Assembly: GCA_002684495.1 (NCBI GenBank)
Contig: NYVG01000002.1
Coordinates: forward strand, 213,075-261,641
Direction of reading: 5' to 3'
Length of the DNA stretch: 48,567 bases
Origin: Gammaproteobacteria bacterium
GTDB taxonomy: Bacteria; Pseudomonadota; Gammaproteobacteria; Pseudomonadales; Azotimanducaceae
Notes under the pieces: generated by a model
The model's database searches: none
What the model was told of the DNA's origin: nothing
Seen by the model: the letters and a program-made list of their open reading frames with translations, nothing else
Made by a program: the position numbers and the translations under genes
Shown here: in pieces, positions 36,152 through 45,067 of the stretch
How the letters are laid out: each line of letters opens with the position of its first letter
Position numbering within the stretch: position 1 is the stretch's first letter

Positions 36152-36832
36152 GTGGCAGACATCATTGCTTCTGACAAGACACCTAGCGGCGGTATGGATC
36201 GACGTATGGCACTACGAGTTTTAGCGGCTATAACCGCTGCTACCCAGGTTCCTGCGACTTTAGCGAATGCAGAGTCAACCCTCGATCTTGCACGCCAAGT
36301 CAGCGGACCTACCGGAACTCTCACCGATCCAGATCTACGCGCAGGACTAGTGCCATGGTCTAGAACCCTGGGATCCGCCGAACTTGCACTGCTAAAACGG
36401 TTGTGCGCGATCATATTACCCGCAGACGAACGCTCACCCAGTGCTGCGGATCTCGCTTGCCACGACTTTATCGACGAGTGGGTGAGCGCACCTTATCCAA
36501 GACAACAACGCGACCGCAAAATCATCCTTGCAGGATTAAATTGGCTGGATCAACAGGCCACTGAACAGAATTTGGGCGAAACATTTTTGCAATTGGCGAC
36601 AGCGCAACAAACGGCAATTCTTGACAGCATCTGCACCCCTGCCACAGCCACCAACAGAGGGGCTGAAGGCTTTTTTTCGCTGCTACGGTCACTCGTATGT
36701 GGGGCTTTTTTTACCACCCAAGCGGGAATGGATGATCTGCAATACATTGGCAACAAACCCCAGGCATCGTGGTCGCTGCCGCCCAAAGAGGTACTCGACC
36801 ATCTGGGTTTAACAGAAGAATTTGCGGGCTAG
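36152..36832 (+). CDS. Gluconate 2-dehydrogenase subunit 3-like protein with Tat-type signal
   Basis: A GTG start with GAGGGA six bases upstream opens a 226-residue protein 13 bases after the GMC stop. The N-terminus carries a twin-arginine (DRRMALRVLAAITAA), typical of Tat export. The body fits the gluconate 2-dehydrogenase subunit 3 family, shown by LKRLCAIILPADERSPSA and LACHDFIDEWV near residues 90-115 and the GFFSLLRSLVCGAFFTTQAG segment. Such small subunits partner GMC large subunits to form membrane-associated or periplasmic sugar dehydrogenases. It probably carries the GMC flavoprotein across the membrane. The cytochrome c subunit found in many such complexes is not in this window. 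Confidence 0.85.
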   Translation: MADIIASDKTPSGGMDRRMALRVLAAITAATQVPATLANAESTLDLARQVSGPTGTLTDPDLRAGLVPWSRTLGSAELALLKRLCAIILPADERSPSAADLACHDFIDEWVSAPYPRQQRDRKIILAGLNWLDQQATEQNLGETFLQLATAQQTAILDSICTPATATNRGAEGFFSLLRSLVCGAFFTTQAGMDDLQYIGNKPQASWSLPPKEVLDHLGLTEEFAG

Positions 36833-36891
36833 CCCGAGCCTAATAACCCACTAAGCTATTCATATCGTTAGAACAGAATCAGGAGCACATC

Positions 36892-37662
36892 ATGAGCGAA
36901 GCGATCCTAGAACTTAATGAAATAAAAAATCGCGTCTCTACTGAGGAGTGGGCGACACGCCAAGACCTCGCCGCAGCGTACCGGCTAATTGCTCACTATG
37001 GCTGGGATGATATGGGATTTACGCATCTATCCGCGCGCGTGCCCGGCCCGTACGACCATTTCTTACTCAACCCCTACGGTTACCAGTTCAGCGAAGTTAC
37101 TGCGTCAAATTTGGTCAAAATCGATCTCGAGGGCAATGTGGTCCTCGACAACGGTTTCGAAGTAAATACGGCGGGTTTTACCATTCATAGCGCAGTGCAT
37201 ATGGCACGCCAAGATGCCTTAGCTGTGATGCACGTGCATACCGATGCGGGCGTCGCTGTCGCAAGCATGCAGGAGGGTTTGCTGCCTTTGAGCCAGCACG
37301 CGATGTTCGTCTATCACGACCTCGCCTATCACGATTGGGAGGGGGTTGCGCTGGATCTCGATGAACGCGAGCGAGTCGTTGCGGATCTTGGCAGCAAAAA
37401 CGTTATGTTGCTGCGCAACCATGGCACCCTAGCCTTAGGTGGGAGCGTTCCATCCTGTTTTCTGCGGCTGTATTACCTAGAACGCGCATGTAAAATTCAG
37501 CTTGGCATTATGAGCGGCACCCCAAATATGCCGAACCAACAGGCCATCGACATGATGCAGCAAACCTTCAATAACAAAGATTCCTGGGAAGGACTCGGCG
37601 GCATTGCATGGCCATCTATGCGCCGACTCGCGGATCGCTTAGATCCCAGCTATCAATACTGA
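36892..37662 (+). CDS. Class II aldolase/adducin-family protein lacking the usual catalytic Glu
   Basis: The 256-residue protein has an AGGAG site before its ATG. It is in the class II aldolase superfamily: the zinc ligands are visible as HVHT (His114, His116) and RNHG (His177). At the position of FucA Glu73, four residues before His99, it has Gly95 (NTAGFTIHSAVH), as in the adducin-like subgroup rather than in true sugar-phosphate aldolases. WDDMGFTHLSARV and LLPLSQHAMFVYHDLAYHDWEG are typical of that subgroup. Activity is unproven; an aldolase or decarboxylase-type role in sugar-acid breakdown is suggested by context. It lies 60 bases after the subunit 3 gene. Confidence 0.85.
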   Translation: MSEAILELNEIKNRVSTEEWATRQDLAAAYRLIAHYGWDDMGFTHLSARVPGPYDHFLLNPYGYQFSEVTASNLVKIDLEGNVVLDNGFEVNTAGFTIHSAVHMARQDALAVMHVHTDAGVAVASMQEGLLPLSQHAMFVYHDLAYHDWEGVALDLDERERVVADLGSKNVMLLRNHGTLALGGSVPSCFLRLYYLERACKIQLGIMSGTPNMPNQQAIDMMQQTFNNKDSWEGLGGIAWPSMRRLADRLDPSYQY

Positions 37663-37683
37663 TCCTTCGCAAAATACAATCCG

Positions 37684-38703
37684 ATGCCAAGGCTGTTACT
37701 GTTTATTTTTATTTGGGTTCCTACTATGAGCTTGGCAGCACCCTACTCAATCGTCATCCATGGCGGCGCTGGTACTATCTTGCGCGACAAAATGAGTGCC
37801 GAAGTTGAAGCCGACTATCGGCGCGTACTTAGTAATGCGGTTAAAGCCGGACATGCGGTCTTAGCTCAGGGCGGCAACAGTGGCGACGCCGTGATTCAGG
37901 CGATTCTTGTGCTCGAAGACTCTGCACTATTTAACGCCGGTCATGGTGCCGTCTTCACTCACCAGGGCACTGTAGAACTCGACGCCTCGATCATGCGGGG
38001 CGACGATCTCAACGCCGGCGCAGTGACTGGAATAACGAGGGTGCGCAACCCAATCTTGCTTGCCCAGCAGGTAATGCTTAACTCGCCCCATGTCATGCTT
38101 ATGGGTCAGGGCGCCGAAGATTTTGCAGAAGTTCAAGGCATTGAACTTGTGGATAACAGTTATTTCCATACCGAACGTCGGCGCCGTCAATTACAGCGCG
38201 TGATCGACAATAATCAGGCGGTGGCCGCTTCGGAAGATCCCAGCGACGATTTTGAGGTGCAAAAATTCAGTACCGTCGGCGCGGTCGCTCTGGACCAGCA
38301 GGGCAACATCACGGCCGGCACCTCTACAGGGGGCATGACTAATAAACGCTACGGCAGAATTGGCGATTCACCAATTATTGGCGCGGGCACTTATGCCGAC
38401 AATCAAGCCTGTGGGATTAGTGCTACAGGTCATGGCGAATTTTTCATTCGCGCCGCTGTCGCCCACGACATCTGCGCCCGGGTAAAATATCTGGGGATCG
38501 ACCTACGCACTGCGGCCGACACAGTAATCAATGACAAACTTTTACAAATGGGTGGCGATGGCGGGATTATCGGCATCGACCCAAAAGGTAATGTGATCTA
38601 CGCCTTCAATACCCCTGGTATGTACCGCGCCAGTATCGACACCAGCGGCCATCTGGATGTGCAAATTTTTCGCTACCCCCATGAATTGGGCACCCTGCCC
38701 TGA
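37684..38703 (+). CDS. Exported isoaspartyl peptidase/L-asparaginase family Ntn-hydrolase
   Basis: The 339-residue protein has a signal peptide (LLLFIFIWVPTMSLAAP) and then the family start YSIVIHGGAGTI. The autoprocessing site is the Thr in STVGAVALDQQGN; cleavage there exposes the catalytic N-terminal Thr. Substrate-site text such as GTSTGGMTNKRYGRIGDSP and GAGTYADN follows. The family hydrolyses isoaspartyl dipeptides and L-asparagine. A signal peptide places it in the periplasm, unlike cytoplasmic IaaA. Start site is uncertain, since no clear ribosome site precedes the ATG. Confidence 0.9.
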   Translation: MPRLLLFIFIWVPTMSLAAPYSIVIHGGAGTILRDKMSAEVEADYRRVLSNAVKAGHAVLAQGGNSGDAVIQAILVLEDSALFNAGHGAVFTHQGTVELDASIMRGDDLNAGAVTGITRVRNPILLAQQVMLNSPHVMLMGQGAEDFAEVQGIELVDNSYFHTERRRRQLQRVIDNNQAVAASEDPSDDFEVQKFSTVGAVALDQQGNITAGTSTGGMTNKRYGRIGDSPIIGAGTYADNQACGISATGHGEFFIRAAVAHDICARVKYLGIDLRTAADTVINDKLLQMGGDGGIIGIDPKGNVIYAFNTPGMYRASIDTSGHLDVQIFRYPHELGTLP

Positions 38704-38774
38704 TTTCAACTATCATAACTAGTCCTCAGAGCCCTATCGAGCACGCGTCGCTCACATCCCGAGGATAGGTGTAT

Positions 38775-39689
38775 TTATTCGGCGGCCGCAATGTAGACGC
38801 TCATGTCCCAGTCCGGCCAGCGCTCTTGGGTAAGCTGCAAGGTTCTTTTTGTCCAGAACGGATCTCCCGGCAACGGAATACCGAGACACTGCAACTGCTG
38901 AGGTGATCCATGATTCAGGATCAAGTACCAGGGCCTGTCTGGCGCAAACTGCCATACATGAAAGCCAATCTGACTATTACCCACAGCTTTGTAGCTCACG
39001 GTCATGGTATATCGAAAACCATCCAAATCAGTGAGATTGGTGCCTCGATGGAAGGTGTCTATACCGTAGGCCAAAATTGATCCAGCTGGGGCTGATGCGG
39101 AGCGCTGTCGCGCCAGCAGCGCCGGTTGCTGTTCCGTGCTAGCAACAATTGCGCCGTCGCCAAGCACCGCCGCAGCATCGTCTTTGGCCACATAGTGCAG
39201 CGCACCAACACCATCTGTTACGTCGGAAATATAGATAACAAAATTTACCGTTCGCGATTGTGCCTCGTCACCGGGCACAGTCAGGGTATGGTTACCAAAA
39301 TCACAATGAAAAGCCTGGTCATAATCCGCCTCACCAGTGAACTTAGCCCAGGTATGGGACTGATATAACTCCACTTCGTTAACGCCTAACATCCGTTTTG
39401 CCAGTGCGATCAACCGCGGGTTAAGGGAAATCATATTCATCGCGACTGAGCCTTGATAAGGCAGAATGTCGACGTTCATAAACTGTTTTCGGTGGGAGGC
39501 ACCGACACTCCCTGCCGGCTTTACGTCCAAGGCCTTGCCATCGCCCTGACCCTGCACACCATACTGAGCCTGATAATCAGCATAGATGGGTGCGATCTCT
39601 GCAGCAGTAAAAAAATCCTCAATAACTACTGCGCCATCTTTATGCCACTGCGCAATCTGCTGATCTGTGACTGCTTCACTCACCACCAT
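38775..39689 (-). CDS. PhyH-family Fe(II)/2-oxoglutarate dioxygenase
   Basis: This 304-residue protein has the phytanoyl-CoA dioxygenase fold. The metal triad appears as FHCDFGNH (His128, Asp130) and DTFHRGTN (His214). The start ATG is preceded by GAGG-rich sequence. It is distinct in sequence from the PhyH protein at 26263. It lies on the minus strand between the asparaginase and dgoD genes, so it is transcribed separately from the plus-strand enzymes. Substrate is unknown. Confidence 0.85.
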   Translation of the reverse strand: MVVSEAVTDQQIAQWHKDGAVVIEDFFTAAEIAPIYADYQAQYGVQGQGDGKALDVKPAGSVGASHRKQFMNVDILPYQGSVAMNMISLNPRLIALAKRMLGVNEVELYQSHTWAKFTGEADYDQAFHCDFGNHTLTVPGDEAQSRTVNFVIYISDVTDGVGALHYVAKDDAAAVLGDGAIVASTEQQPALLARQRSASAPAGSILAYGIDTFHRGTNLTDLDGFRYTMTVSYKAVGNSQIGFHVWQFAPDRPWYLILNHGSPQQLQCLGIPLPGDPFWTKRTLQLTQERWPDWDMSVYIAAAE

Positions 39690-39803
39690 CTTGGCACCTC
39701 CCCCTCGTCAATTTACAGCTGACCCACTCTTGCAGGACAAGCCGATAACCTATTACCTGCAGTTTTCGCTAGACTCGACAACTTATCAAGACATCGTAAC
39801 GTT

Positions 39804-40952
39804 ATGAAAATCACACGACTCACTACATATATCGTCCCTCCGCGTTGGTTGTTCCTAAAAATCGAAACCGATGAGGGCTTATTTGGTTGGGGTGAGCCAG
39901 TGGTTGAGGGGCGCGCGCATACCGTAGCCACAGCTGTGGACGAGCTATCTGACTATCTAATCGGCAAAGACCCACTGCAAATCGAAAAACATTGGCAAGC
40001 AATGTATCGCGGCGCGTTTTACCGCGGTGGGCCAGTATTGATGAGCGCTATAGCCGGCGTAGATCAGGCCTTATGGGATATCAAAGGCAAATACTATGAT
40101 GCGCCGGTGCACCAACTGCTGGGTGGCCAAGTGCGAGACCGCATAAAAGTTTATGCCTGGGTTGGCGGTGACCGTCCGTCAGATATTGTGGCCTCTGCAC
40201 AAAAAGCCATAAGCGACGGCTTTAGCGCGACCAAAATGAATTTGACCGAGGAGCTTCAGGTCGTTGACCATCTGAGCAAGATTGACGACGCCGTGGAGCG
40301 AATCGCAAGTCTACGCAGCGCTGTTGGCAATAAACTAGATATCGCAGTGGACTTCCACGGTCGCGTACACGCACCCATGGCAAAGGTCCTGATTAAGGCT
40401 ATCGAACCCTATAACCCGTTATTTATCGAAGAACCCGTTCTGAGCGAACAGCTGGAAACCATGGCGCAATTACGCCGCAACACCCATATCCCGATCGCCA
40501 CCGGCGAGCGCTTATATTCCCGTTTTGACTATAAAAATCTCTTTACCTTGGGTGCTGCAGACATTATTCAACCGGATCTATCGCATGCCGGCGGCATTAC
40601 CGAGTGCAAGAAAATTGCCGCGATGGCGGAATCCTGGGATCTGGCCTTGGCGCCCCATTGCCCGCTAGGACCCATTGCGCTTGCTGCCTGTCTGCAAATC
40701 GACGCAGTAAGCCAAAATGCGTTTATTCAGGAGCAAAGCCAAGGCATTCATTACAACCAAAGCAACGATTTAACCGACTACCTCAACGACCCTAGCGTGC
40801 TGCATTTCAGCGAAGGATATGTTGATATCCCTCAGGGTCCTGGGCTGGGAATCGATATTAACGAAGAGTACATTATCGAACGCAGCAAAGAGGGGCATCG
40901 CTGGCACAACCCAATATGGCAGCATGGGGATGGCAGCATCGCCGAGTGGTAA
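39804..40952 (+). CDS. dgoD: D-galactonate dehydratase
   Basis: The 382-residue protein has the same length as the E. coli DgoD enzyme and runs in parallel with it. It dehydrates D-galactonate to 2-dehydro-3-deoxy-D-galactonate in the cytoplasm. Active-site residues match in number: metal ligands Asp183, Glu209, Glu235, with His185 and His285, seen in [23 protein letters not shown] and APHCPLGP. N-terminal capping text [14 protein letters not shown] and [20 protein letters not shown] is as in DgoD. No KDGal kinase, KDPGal aldolase or galactonate transporter is beside it. It is followed 31 bases later by a small nitroreductase-like gene. Confidence 0.93.
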   Translation: MKITRLTTYIVPPRWLFLKIETDEGLFGWGEPVVEGRAHTVATAVDELSDYLIGKDPLQIEKHWQAMYRGAFYRGGPVLMSAIAGVDQALWDIKGKYYDAPVHQLLGGQVRDRIKVYAWVGGDRPSDIVASAQKAISDGFSATKMNLTEELQVVDHLSKIDDAVERIASLRSAVGNKLDIAVDFHGRVHAPMAKVLIKAIEPYNPLFIEEPVLSEQLETMAQLRRNTHIPIATGERLYSRFDYKNLFTLGAADIIQPDLSHAGGITECKKIAAMAESWDLALAPHCPLGPIALAACLQIDAVSQNAFIQEQSQGIHYNQSNDLTDYLNDPSVLHFSEGYVDIPQGPGLGIDINEEYIIERSKEGHRWHNPIWQHGDGSIAEW

Positions 40953-40983
40953 ACGCACAAAAAGCAGCAACGAAGGGAACACT

Positions 40984-41385
40984 ATGATCATCAAGAAAAT
41001 CGCGATCGGATTGGTTATCGCATACGCCAGTATGGTTATCTTATTTGAGTCTATGTTGGGTTATTACCAGCCGCACAGCGATGGCACGATAACCATTACC
41101 ACCACCGACGCAGCAGGCGTGCAGGCTGACCGGGTGCTCTCGCGCATCATCGTTGGTGACCGTATATATGTTGCCGCGAATCATTGGCCGCGGGCCTGGT
41201 ATCGGCAAACTCTGGATAATCCGGATGTAACCGTCAGCATCGACGGTAAACGCTCAGACTTTAAAGCCGTGGCTGTGGGTGATGAAGAACAAGCAACCGT
41301 GAACAACAGTTCTCCTCTGCCCCTCAGCTTTCGCTTCTTGACCGGCTTCCCACCGCGCTATTTTATTCGTCTGGATCCGCGCTAA
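40984..41385 (+). CDS. Small nitroreductase/deazaflavin-type (DUF385-like) protein with N-terminal membrane segment
   Basis: The start is the ATG at 40984. The 133-residue product begins with a hydrophobic segment (IAIGLVIAYASMVILFESML), so it is membrane-anchored or exported. The rest resembles the nitroreductase/quinone-reductase family PF04075-type fold: ILSRIIVGDRIYVAANHWPRAWYR-like text (VGDRIYVAANHW, RQTLDNPDVTV) with a conserved Trp and Pro-Asp. F420 or flavin use is a family inference only. It may be co-transcribed with dgoD. Confidence 0.6.
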   Translation: MIIKKIAIGLVIAYASMVILFESMLGYYQPHSDGTITITTTDAAGVQADRVLSRIIVGDRIYVAANHWPRAWYRQTLDNPDVTVSIDGKRSDFKAVAVGDEEQATVNNSSPLPLSFRFLTGFPPRYFIRLDPR

Positions 41386-41439
41386 CTGCTCATCTAGGTG
41401 CTATCGCACCCCGCTCGGTTAAATGGCTAGGCGCCGCTC

Positions 41440-42300
41440 TTAGTGGGGGCGATCACCTTTTACAATGACCCGGTGCATATGCCGCCGATAGCCCTGATAG
41501 TCGTTGAGCGCATTATGGAACATGCAGCGGTTATCCCACATAGCCAAGCTACCCGGCTGCCACTTAAAACGCGTTACAAACTCATCCTTGGTTAAATGCT
41601 TGGTCAGGAACCGAAAAATGGCCAAACTTTCGTCTCTAGTCCAACCCTTTATATTGATGGTATGAGGCTTACTGCAGTAGATACTTTTGTTCCCCGTCTC
41701 TTCATGTGTACGAATCAGCGGATGCTCCACTTCCGACTCAGCAAATTCCGCATTACCGCCATAGGCGTCGCCAAGATTCTGTTTTGCCGCCACCGACTTA
41801 TAGCCACCGCTTTGGCCGTGGACTAACTTAGGAGAATAAATACCCTGCCAGCTTTCGAGCGCCGCGCGCATCGCCGGACTGAGTGCTGCGTAGGCAGCTG
41901 TCGCATCTGCAAATAGAGTGTCCCCGCCCTGCTGGGGCACCTCAACTGCGTACAGTAATGTTGCCTTAGGCGGATACGCTTTATAAGAAGTATCTGTATG
42001 CCAGTCACCACCGAAATTCATCGTGGCATCAGCTTCTTTGATAATAGGAATCACGAAGGCGCTTTCGTCTACTGGCTGCATAAACGGGTACTGATCAAGC
42101 TCGCCAAAGTAACTGGCAAAGCGTGCTTGAGCAGTAGGTGATAAATCCTGATCGCGGAAAAACAACACATGATGCTGCAACCATGCGCTGTAGATCTCCT
42201 GAATAACCTCCCCAGCGAGTGGTTGCGACAAATCAACACCAGAAACTACTGCCCCAACCGGGCCTATTTGGTTGTCTACGGTAATATGCGCGTGGCTCAT
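41440..42300 (-). CDS. TauD/TfdA-family Fe(II)/2-oxoglutarate dioxygenase
   Basis: The 286-residue protein carries the TauD family triad: WHTDTSY (His101, Asp103) and FHNALNDY (His262), with the 2-oxoglutarate-binding Arg in YRRHMHRV. LFFRDQDLSP near residue 46 and WDNRCMFHN are also diagnostic. The family hydroxylates alkyl sulfonates, phenoxyacetates or related compounds; the substrate is not predictable. The start ATG has an AGGTG-type site. It is the third non-heme iron oxygenase in 16 kb, from a family different from the two PhyH proteins. Confidence 0.9.
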   Translation of the reverse strand: MSHAHITVDNQIGPVGAVVSGVDLSQPLAGEVIQEIYSAWLQHHVLFFRDQDLSPTAQARFASYFGELDQYPFMQPVDESAFVIPIIKEADATMNFGGDWHTDTSYKAYPPKATLLYAVEVPQQGGDTLFADATAAYAALSPAMRAALESWQGIYSPKLVHGQSGGYKSVAAKQNLGDAYGGNAEFAESEVEHPLIRTHEETGNKSIYCSKPHTINIKGWTRDESLAIFRFLTKHLTKDEFVTRFKWQPGSLAMWDNRCMFHNALNDYQGYRRHMHRVIVKGDRPH

Positions 42301-42425
42301 AGCACCTCCCCAGCACTTTTAAGCAGTCTTCAACAGTAATGAAAAATCCCTCGCAACACAAAATAAGCTACAGTCGAATAGCGGCGCTTAATGCTCCATA
42401 GCGCAATAAATTAGGGGGAGAAGTT

Positions 42426-43487
42426 TTGAGCAATAAACAAGTCTGTGCATTTTTAGGCGATGACGCATCACCAGAGGTGATGCAACCGACCATCGACATC
42501 ATCGAAGACATGCAGCTGGGGATCGACTTCCACTACCCAGCTGTCGGCGCAGATGCCAAAAGCGCCACGGGCAGTCTATTCCCCGAACAAAGCAAACAAG
42601 CCATCGACGCGGCTGACGCGACTCTTTTTGGTTCAACCAGCGGCAATAGCACCGCCGCTTTATTCTATTTGCGCTGGGGTAAACAGACCTTTGCCAACGT
42701 TCGTCCAAGTCAATGGCTACCCGGTTACGCCAGCCCCATGGCCAACCCAGAAGACATTGACTTCGTGATCGTGCGCGAAAACCTCGAGGACCTTTATCTT
42801 GGACTTGAAGGTGATCTCGAGGACCTGGCTGCGCTTAACTACTATTCGCGCCACGCCCGAGCCAATTTGGCAGATTTAGGACCCGGCAAATACGCCATTA
42901 AAACGATTACCGAACGTGGCAGTGAACGGGTGATTCGCCATAGTTTCGAGCTGGCTCGGCAACGTGGACAGAAGCGTAAAGTCACAGTGACCTGCAAGTA
43001 CAATATGCTCAGTACCGCAGATGGTTTGTTCTTAGATACAGCAAAAAAAGTTGCCGAGGATTATCCGGATATCGACTTTGAGCATTTTATTGTGGACGAT
43101 TTTTTATGTCGTATGATCGCCCACCCTGAAGATTTGGATGTGGTCGTAACCCCCAACCTGTACGGTGATATTTTATCCGACGGCGCAGCCGGCATGATTG
43201 GCGGTCTGGGATTGGCGGCATCAGGCTGTTACGGCGAAGACTACGCTTATTTTGAATCAGCCCATGGCACCGCTCCCGACATTGCCGGCCAGAACATTAT
43301 CAACCCGACGGCAACCATGTTATCTGCGGCCATGATGCTCGACTATCTGGATATGGAAGAGGCGGCTTTGAGACTGCGCCAAGCAGTAAGATCGCTCTAT
43401 TCAGAGGGCCGCGTACTGCCACGCGACCAGGGTGGAACAGCATCCACTACTGAATTTTGCGCAGCAGTGAGAGCACTACTCCTTTAG
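42426..43487 (+). CDS. Isocitrate/isopropylmalate dehydrogenase family protein
   Basis: A TTG start follows a strong GGGGGAG site. The 353-residue product is a beta-decarboxylating dehydrogenase: RENLEDLYLGLEG, the catalytic Lys region TCKYNMLSTADGLFLD, metal-binding Asp residues in VDDFLCRM and LYGDILSDGAAG, and the nucleotide-site HGTAPDIAGQNIINPTATM. It oxidises and decarboxylates a 2-hydroxy acid with NAD(P). Which member (isocitrate, isopropylmalate, homoisocitrate, tartrate) is not certain. Length is slightly shorter than many ICDHs and close to LeuB/TtuC-type enzymes. Context suggests a sugar-acid or tartrate-type substrate. Confidence 0.88.
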   Translation: MSNKQVCAFLGDDASPEVMQPTIDIIEDMQLGIDFHYPAVGADAKSATGSLFPEQSKQAIDAADATLFGSTSGNSTAALFYLRWGKQTFANVRPSQWLPGYASPMANPEDIDFVIVRENLEDLYLGLEGDLEDLAALNYYSRHARANLADLGPGKYAIKTITERGSERVIRHSFELARQRGQKRKVTVTCKYNMLSTADGLFLDTAKKVAEDYPDIDFEHFIVDDFLCRMIAHPEDLDVVVTPNLYGDILSDGAAGMIGGLGLAASGCYGEDYAYFESAHGTAPDIAGQNIINPTATMLSAAMMLDYLDMEEAALRLRQAVRSLYSEGRVLPRDQGGTASTTEFCAAVRALLL

Positions 43488-43492
43488 CCCTA

Positions 43493-43933
43493 TCATGATT
43501 TAAATAACTCGCCCTTTATATCGGCAAAACCTTTGAACTCCAGAGCATTGCCGCTGGGATCGAGTAAGAACATTGTGGCCTGCTCGCCTACCTCACCGGC
43601 AAAGCGGATGTAGGGCTCAATTACAAATTGCACGTTGTGTGAAATCAGTCGATCACGCAAATCCGCCCATGTCGGCATGTCTAATACCACGCCAAAATGG
43701 GGAACCGGGACATCATGGCCGTCCACCGGATTATCGCCACGGGGCTGACTTGATGTATTGGCCGCCACCGTATGGCATACCAGTTGATGCCCGAATAAAT
43801 TCAAGTCAATCCACTGGTCACTGCGTCGGCCTGTCGCGCAGCCGAGGACTTGCACATAAAAATGTTCGGCGGCGGCTAGGTCAGTGACCGGTATCGCCAA
43901 GTGAAAAGGGAATAACGCCATAGTTTCTGCCAT
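43493..43933 (-). CDS. VOC (glyoxalase/extradiol dioxygenase fold) family protein
   Basis: The preferred start is the ATG at 43933, preceded by GGAAA; a GTG at 43957 and an ATG at 43921 are alternatives. The roughly 146-residue protein is a VOC-fold domain, seen in [22 protein letters not shown] at the N-terminus and [15 protein letters not shown] near the C-terminus. Putative metal residues are the first His and the C-terminal Glu. No substrate can be named. Converges on the dehydrogenase gene. Confidence 0.82.
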   Translation of the reverse strand: MAETMALFPFHLAIPVTDLAAAEHFYVQVLGCATGRRSDQWIDLNLFGHQLVCHTVAANTSSQPRGDNPVDGHDVPVPHFGVVLDMPTWADLRDRLISHNVQFVIEPYIRFAGEVGEQATMFLLDPSGNALEFKGFADIKGELFKS

Positions 43934-44004
43934 AGTGAAAGTTTCCGGCAAGCGCACCTCAATTCAGAAAGCGCTTTTGCGGCGCCACAGCCTAACCATG
44001 AAAA

Positions 44005-44475
44005 ATGAAAAATACGATGCAAAAAACTATGGCTTATCTAACGAATGGAACTGTCGTCGGGCTACTTTTGCTGTGCTCAATGACAGCAACTGCCGACAAC
44101 CAAGATCCTGGACCAAACCCTAAAGTCATAGTCAAAAAATTCGAAACCGTTGAATCGATCAGCGGCGAGATAAGTAGCAAACTAGCGGAGCAATTGCGCA
44201 CATACGGCATTGATTTGGAAAATATAGAAGCCGAGTTGGACACTCTGAACTTAGACGGCCGGCGTATTGTGATAATGCGCAGCGATGAAGACGGCGCAAC
44301 GATGCCGTTCGCTGCAAAAATATTCAGTGATACGCTGGATCTTCAAGCTGGGCCAGAGCAACCACCATTGAACCAAGCCGCCGCCGACTGCGTGCTGGCT
44401 CGCTTGGCAAAAATGCAAATCAGCAACGCAGTAACGCTGCTAAGAGAGGCGTGTCAGGCCCGTCATCCCGACTAA
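44005..44475 (+). CDS. Exported protein of unknown function
   Basis: The 156-residue product has a signal peptide (TVVGLLLLCSMTATAD), so it is periplasmic. I do not recognise a family. The mature part has an acidic helix-rich segment (ISGEISSKLAEQLRTYGIDLENIEAELDTL) and two Cys near the C-terminus (DCVLARL, EACQA) that could form a disulfide. Several ATG codons lie near the start (44005, 44017, 44029); the first is used. It stands between the VOC gene and a membrane protein of the opposite strand. Confidence 0.65.
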   Translation: MKNTMQKTMAYLTNGTVVGLLLLCSMTATADNQDPGPNPKVIVKKFETVESISGEISSKLAEQLRTYGIDLENIEAELDTLNLDGRRIVIMRSDEDGATMPFAAKIFSDTLDLQAGPEQPPLNQAAADCVLARLAKMQISNAVTLLREACQARHPD

Positions 44476-44500
44476 CGGTCTACAAACAGACAACGCAGTA

Positions 44501-44896
44501 TTACCAGGAATCTTTGAAGATCTTATTCGAGTCCCGCAGGTGCTCGATAGTTAGAAAAAAGTTAATAACAAAAAATGCGAGTACCAGAATCCACTCGGTC
44601 CAGGGGTTGGGATAGGAGAGTAAAAATGCTACCCGAAAAACAACCAACCAATAGCCAAAGACTAGGATGGGTAAAACCGATGATAGGGGGCGCTGGTGAC
44701 GGAGATAACTAATAATGAAGTAGGAAACCGTCATAAATGCTGCTGAGCGAATACTATGGATGCGCCAGTTGGCAGTCTCCAAATCGATCTCGATGAGCGT
44801 ATAGGGCACCTCATACATATACCCGAACAACGGCAACCATGCCGAAGGTGCGAGCCAGATCAATAAAACCAGCATAATGACTTTGCCGAACCTCAT
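44501..44896 (-). CDS. Small membrane protein of unknown function
   Basis: The 131-residue product has about four hydrophobic segments (IMLVLLIWLAPSAWLPLFGY, AAFMTVSYFIISYL, VLPILVFGYWLVVFRVAFLL and WILVLAFFVINFFL). I do not recognise a family. Its right-hand neighbour is the tRNA gene pair; no co-oriented operon partner. Confidence 0.6.
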   Translation of the reverse strand: MRFGKVIMLVLLIWLAPSAWLPLFGYMYEVPYTLIEIDLETANWRIHSIRSAAFMTVSYFIISYLRHQRPLSSVLPILVFGYWLVVFRVAFLLSYPNPWTEWILVLAFFVINFFLTIEHLRDSNKIFKDSW

Positions 44897-45067
44897 ATGC
44901 GCCCCTCAGCCAAACCTACAGCGGTCTGCAAGTAATCACTCGATGACCCTGAGAGTACCTTAACAACCACTAAAAGTAGATGCTCAGACAACCAGCTTAG
45001 CGCTTCACTGAATCTGAAATATGGCAACAAAAGTCCGTAAAATTTTGCACGAGCAACCACAGATGGT

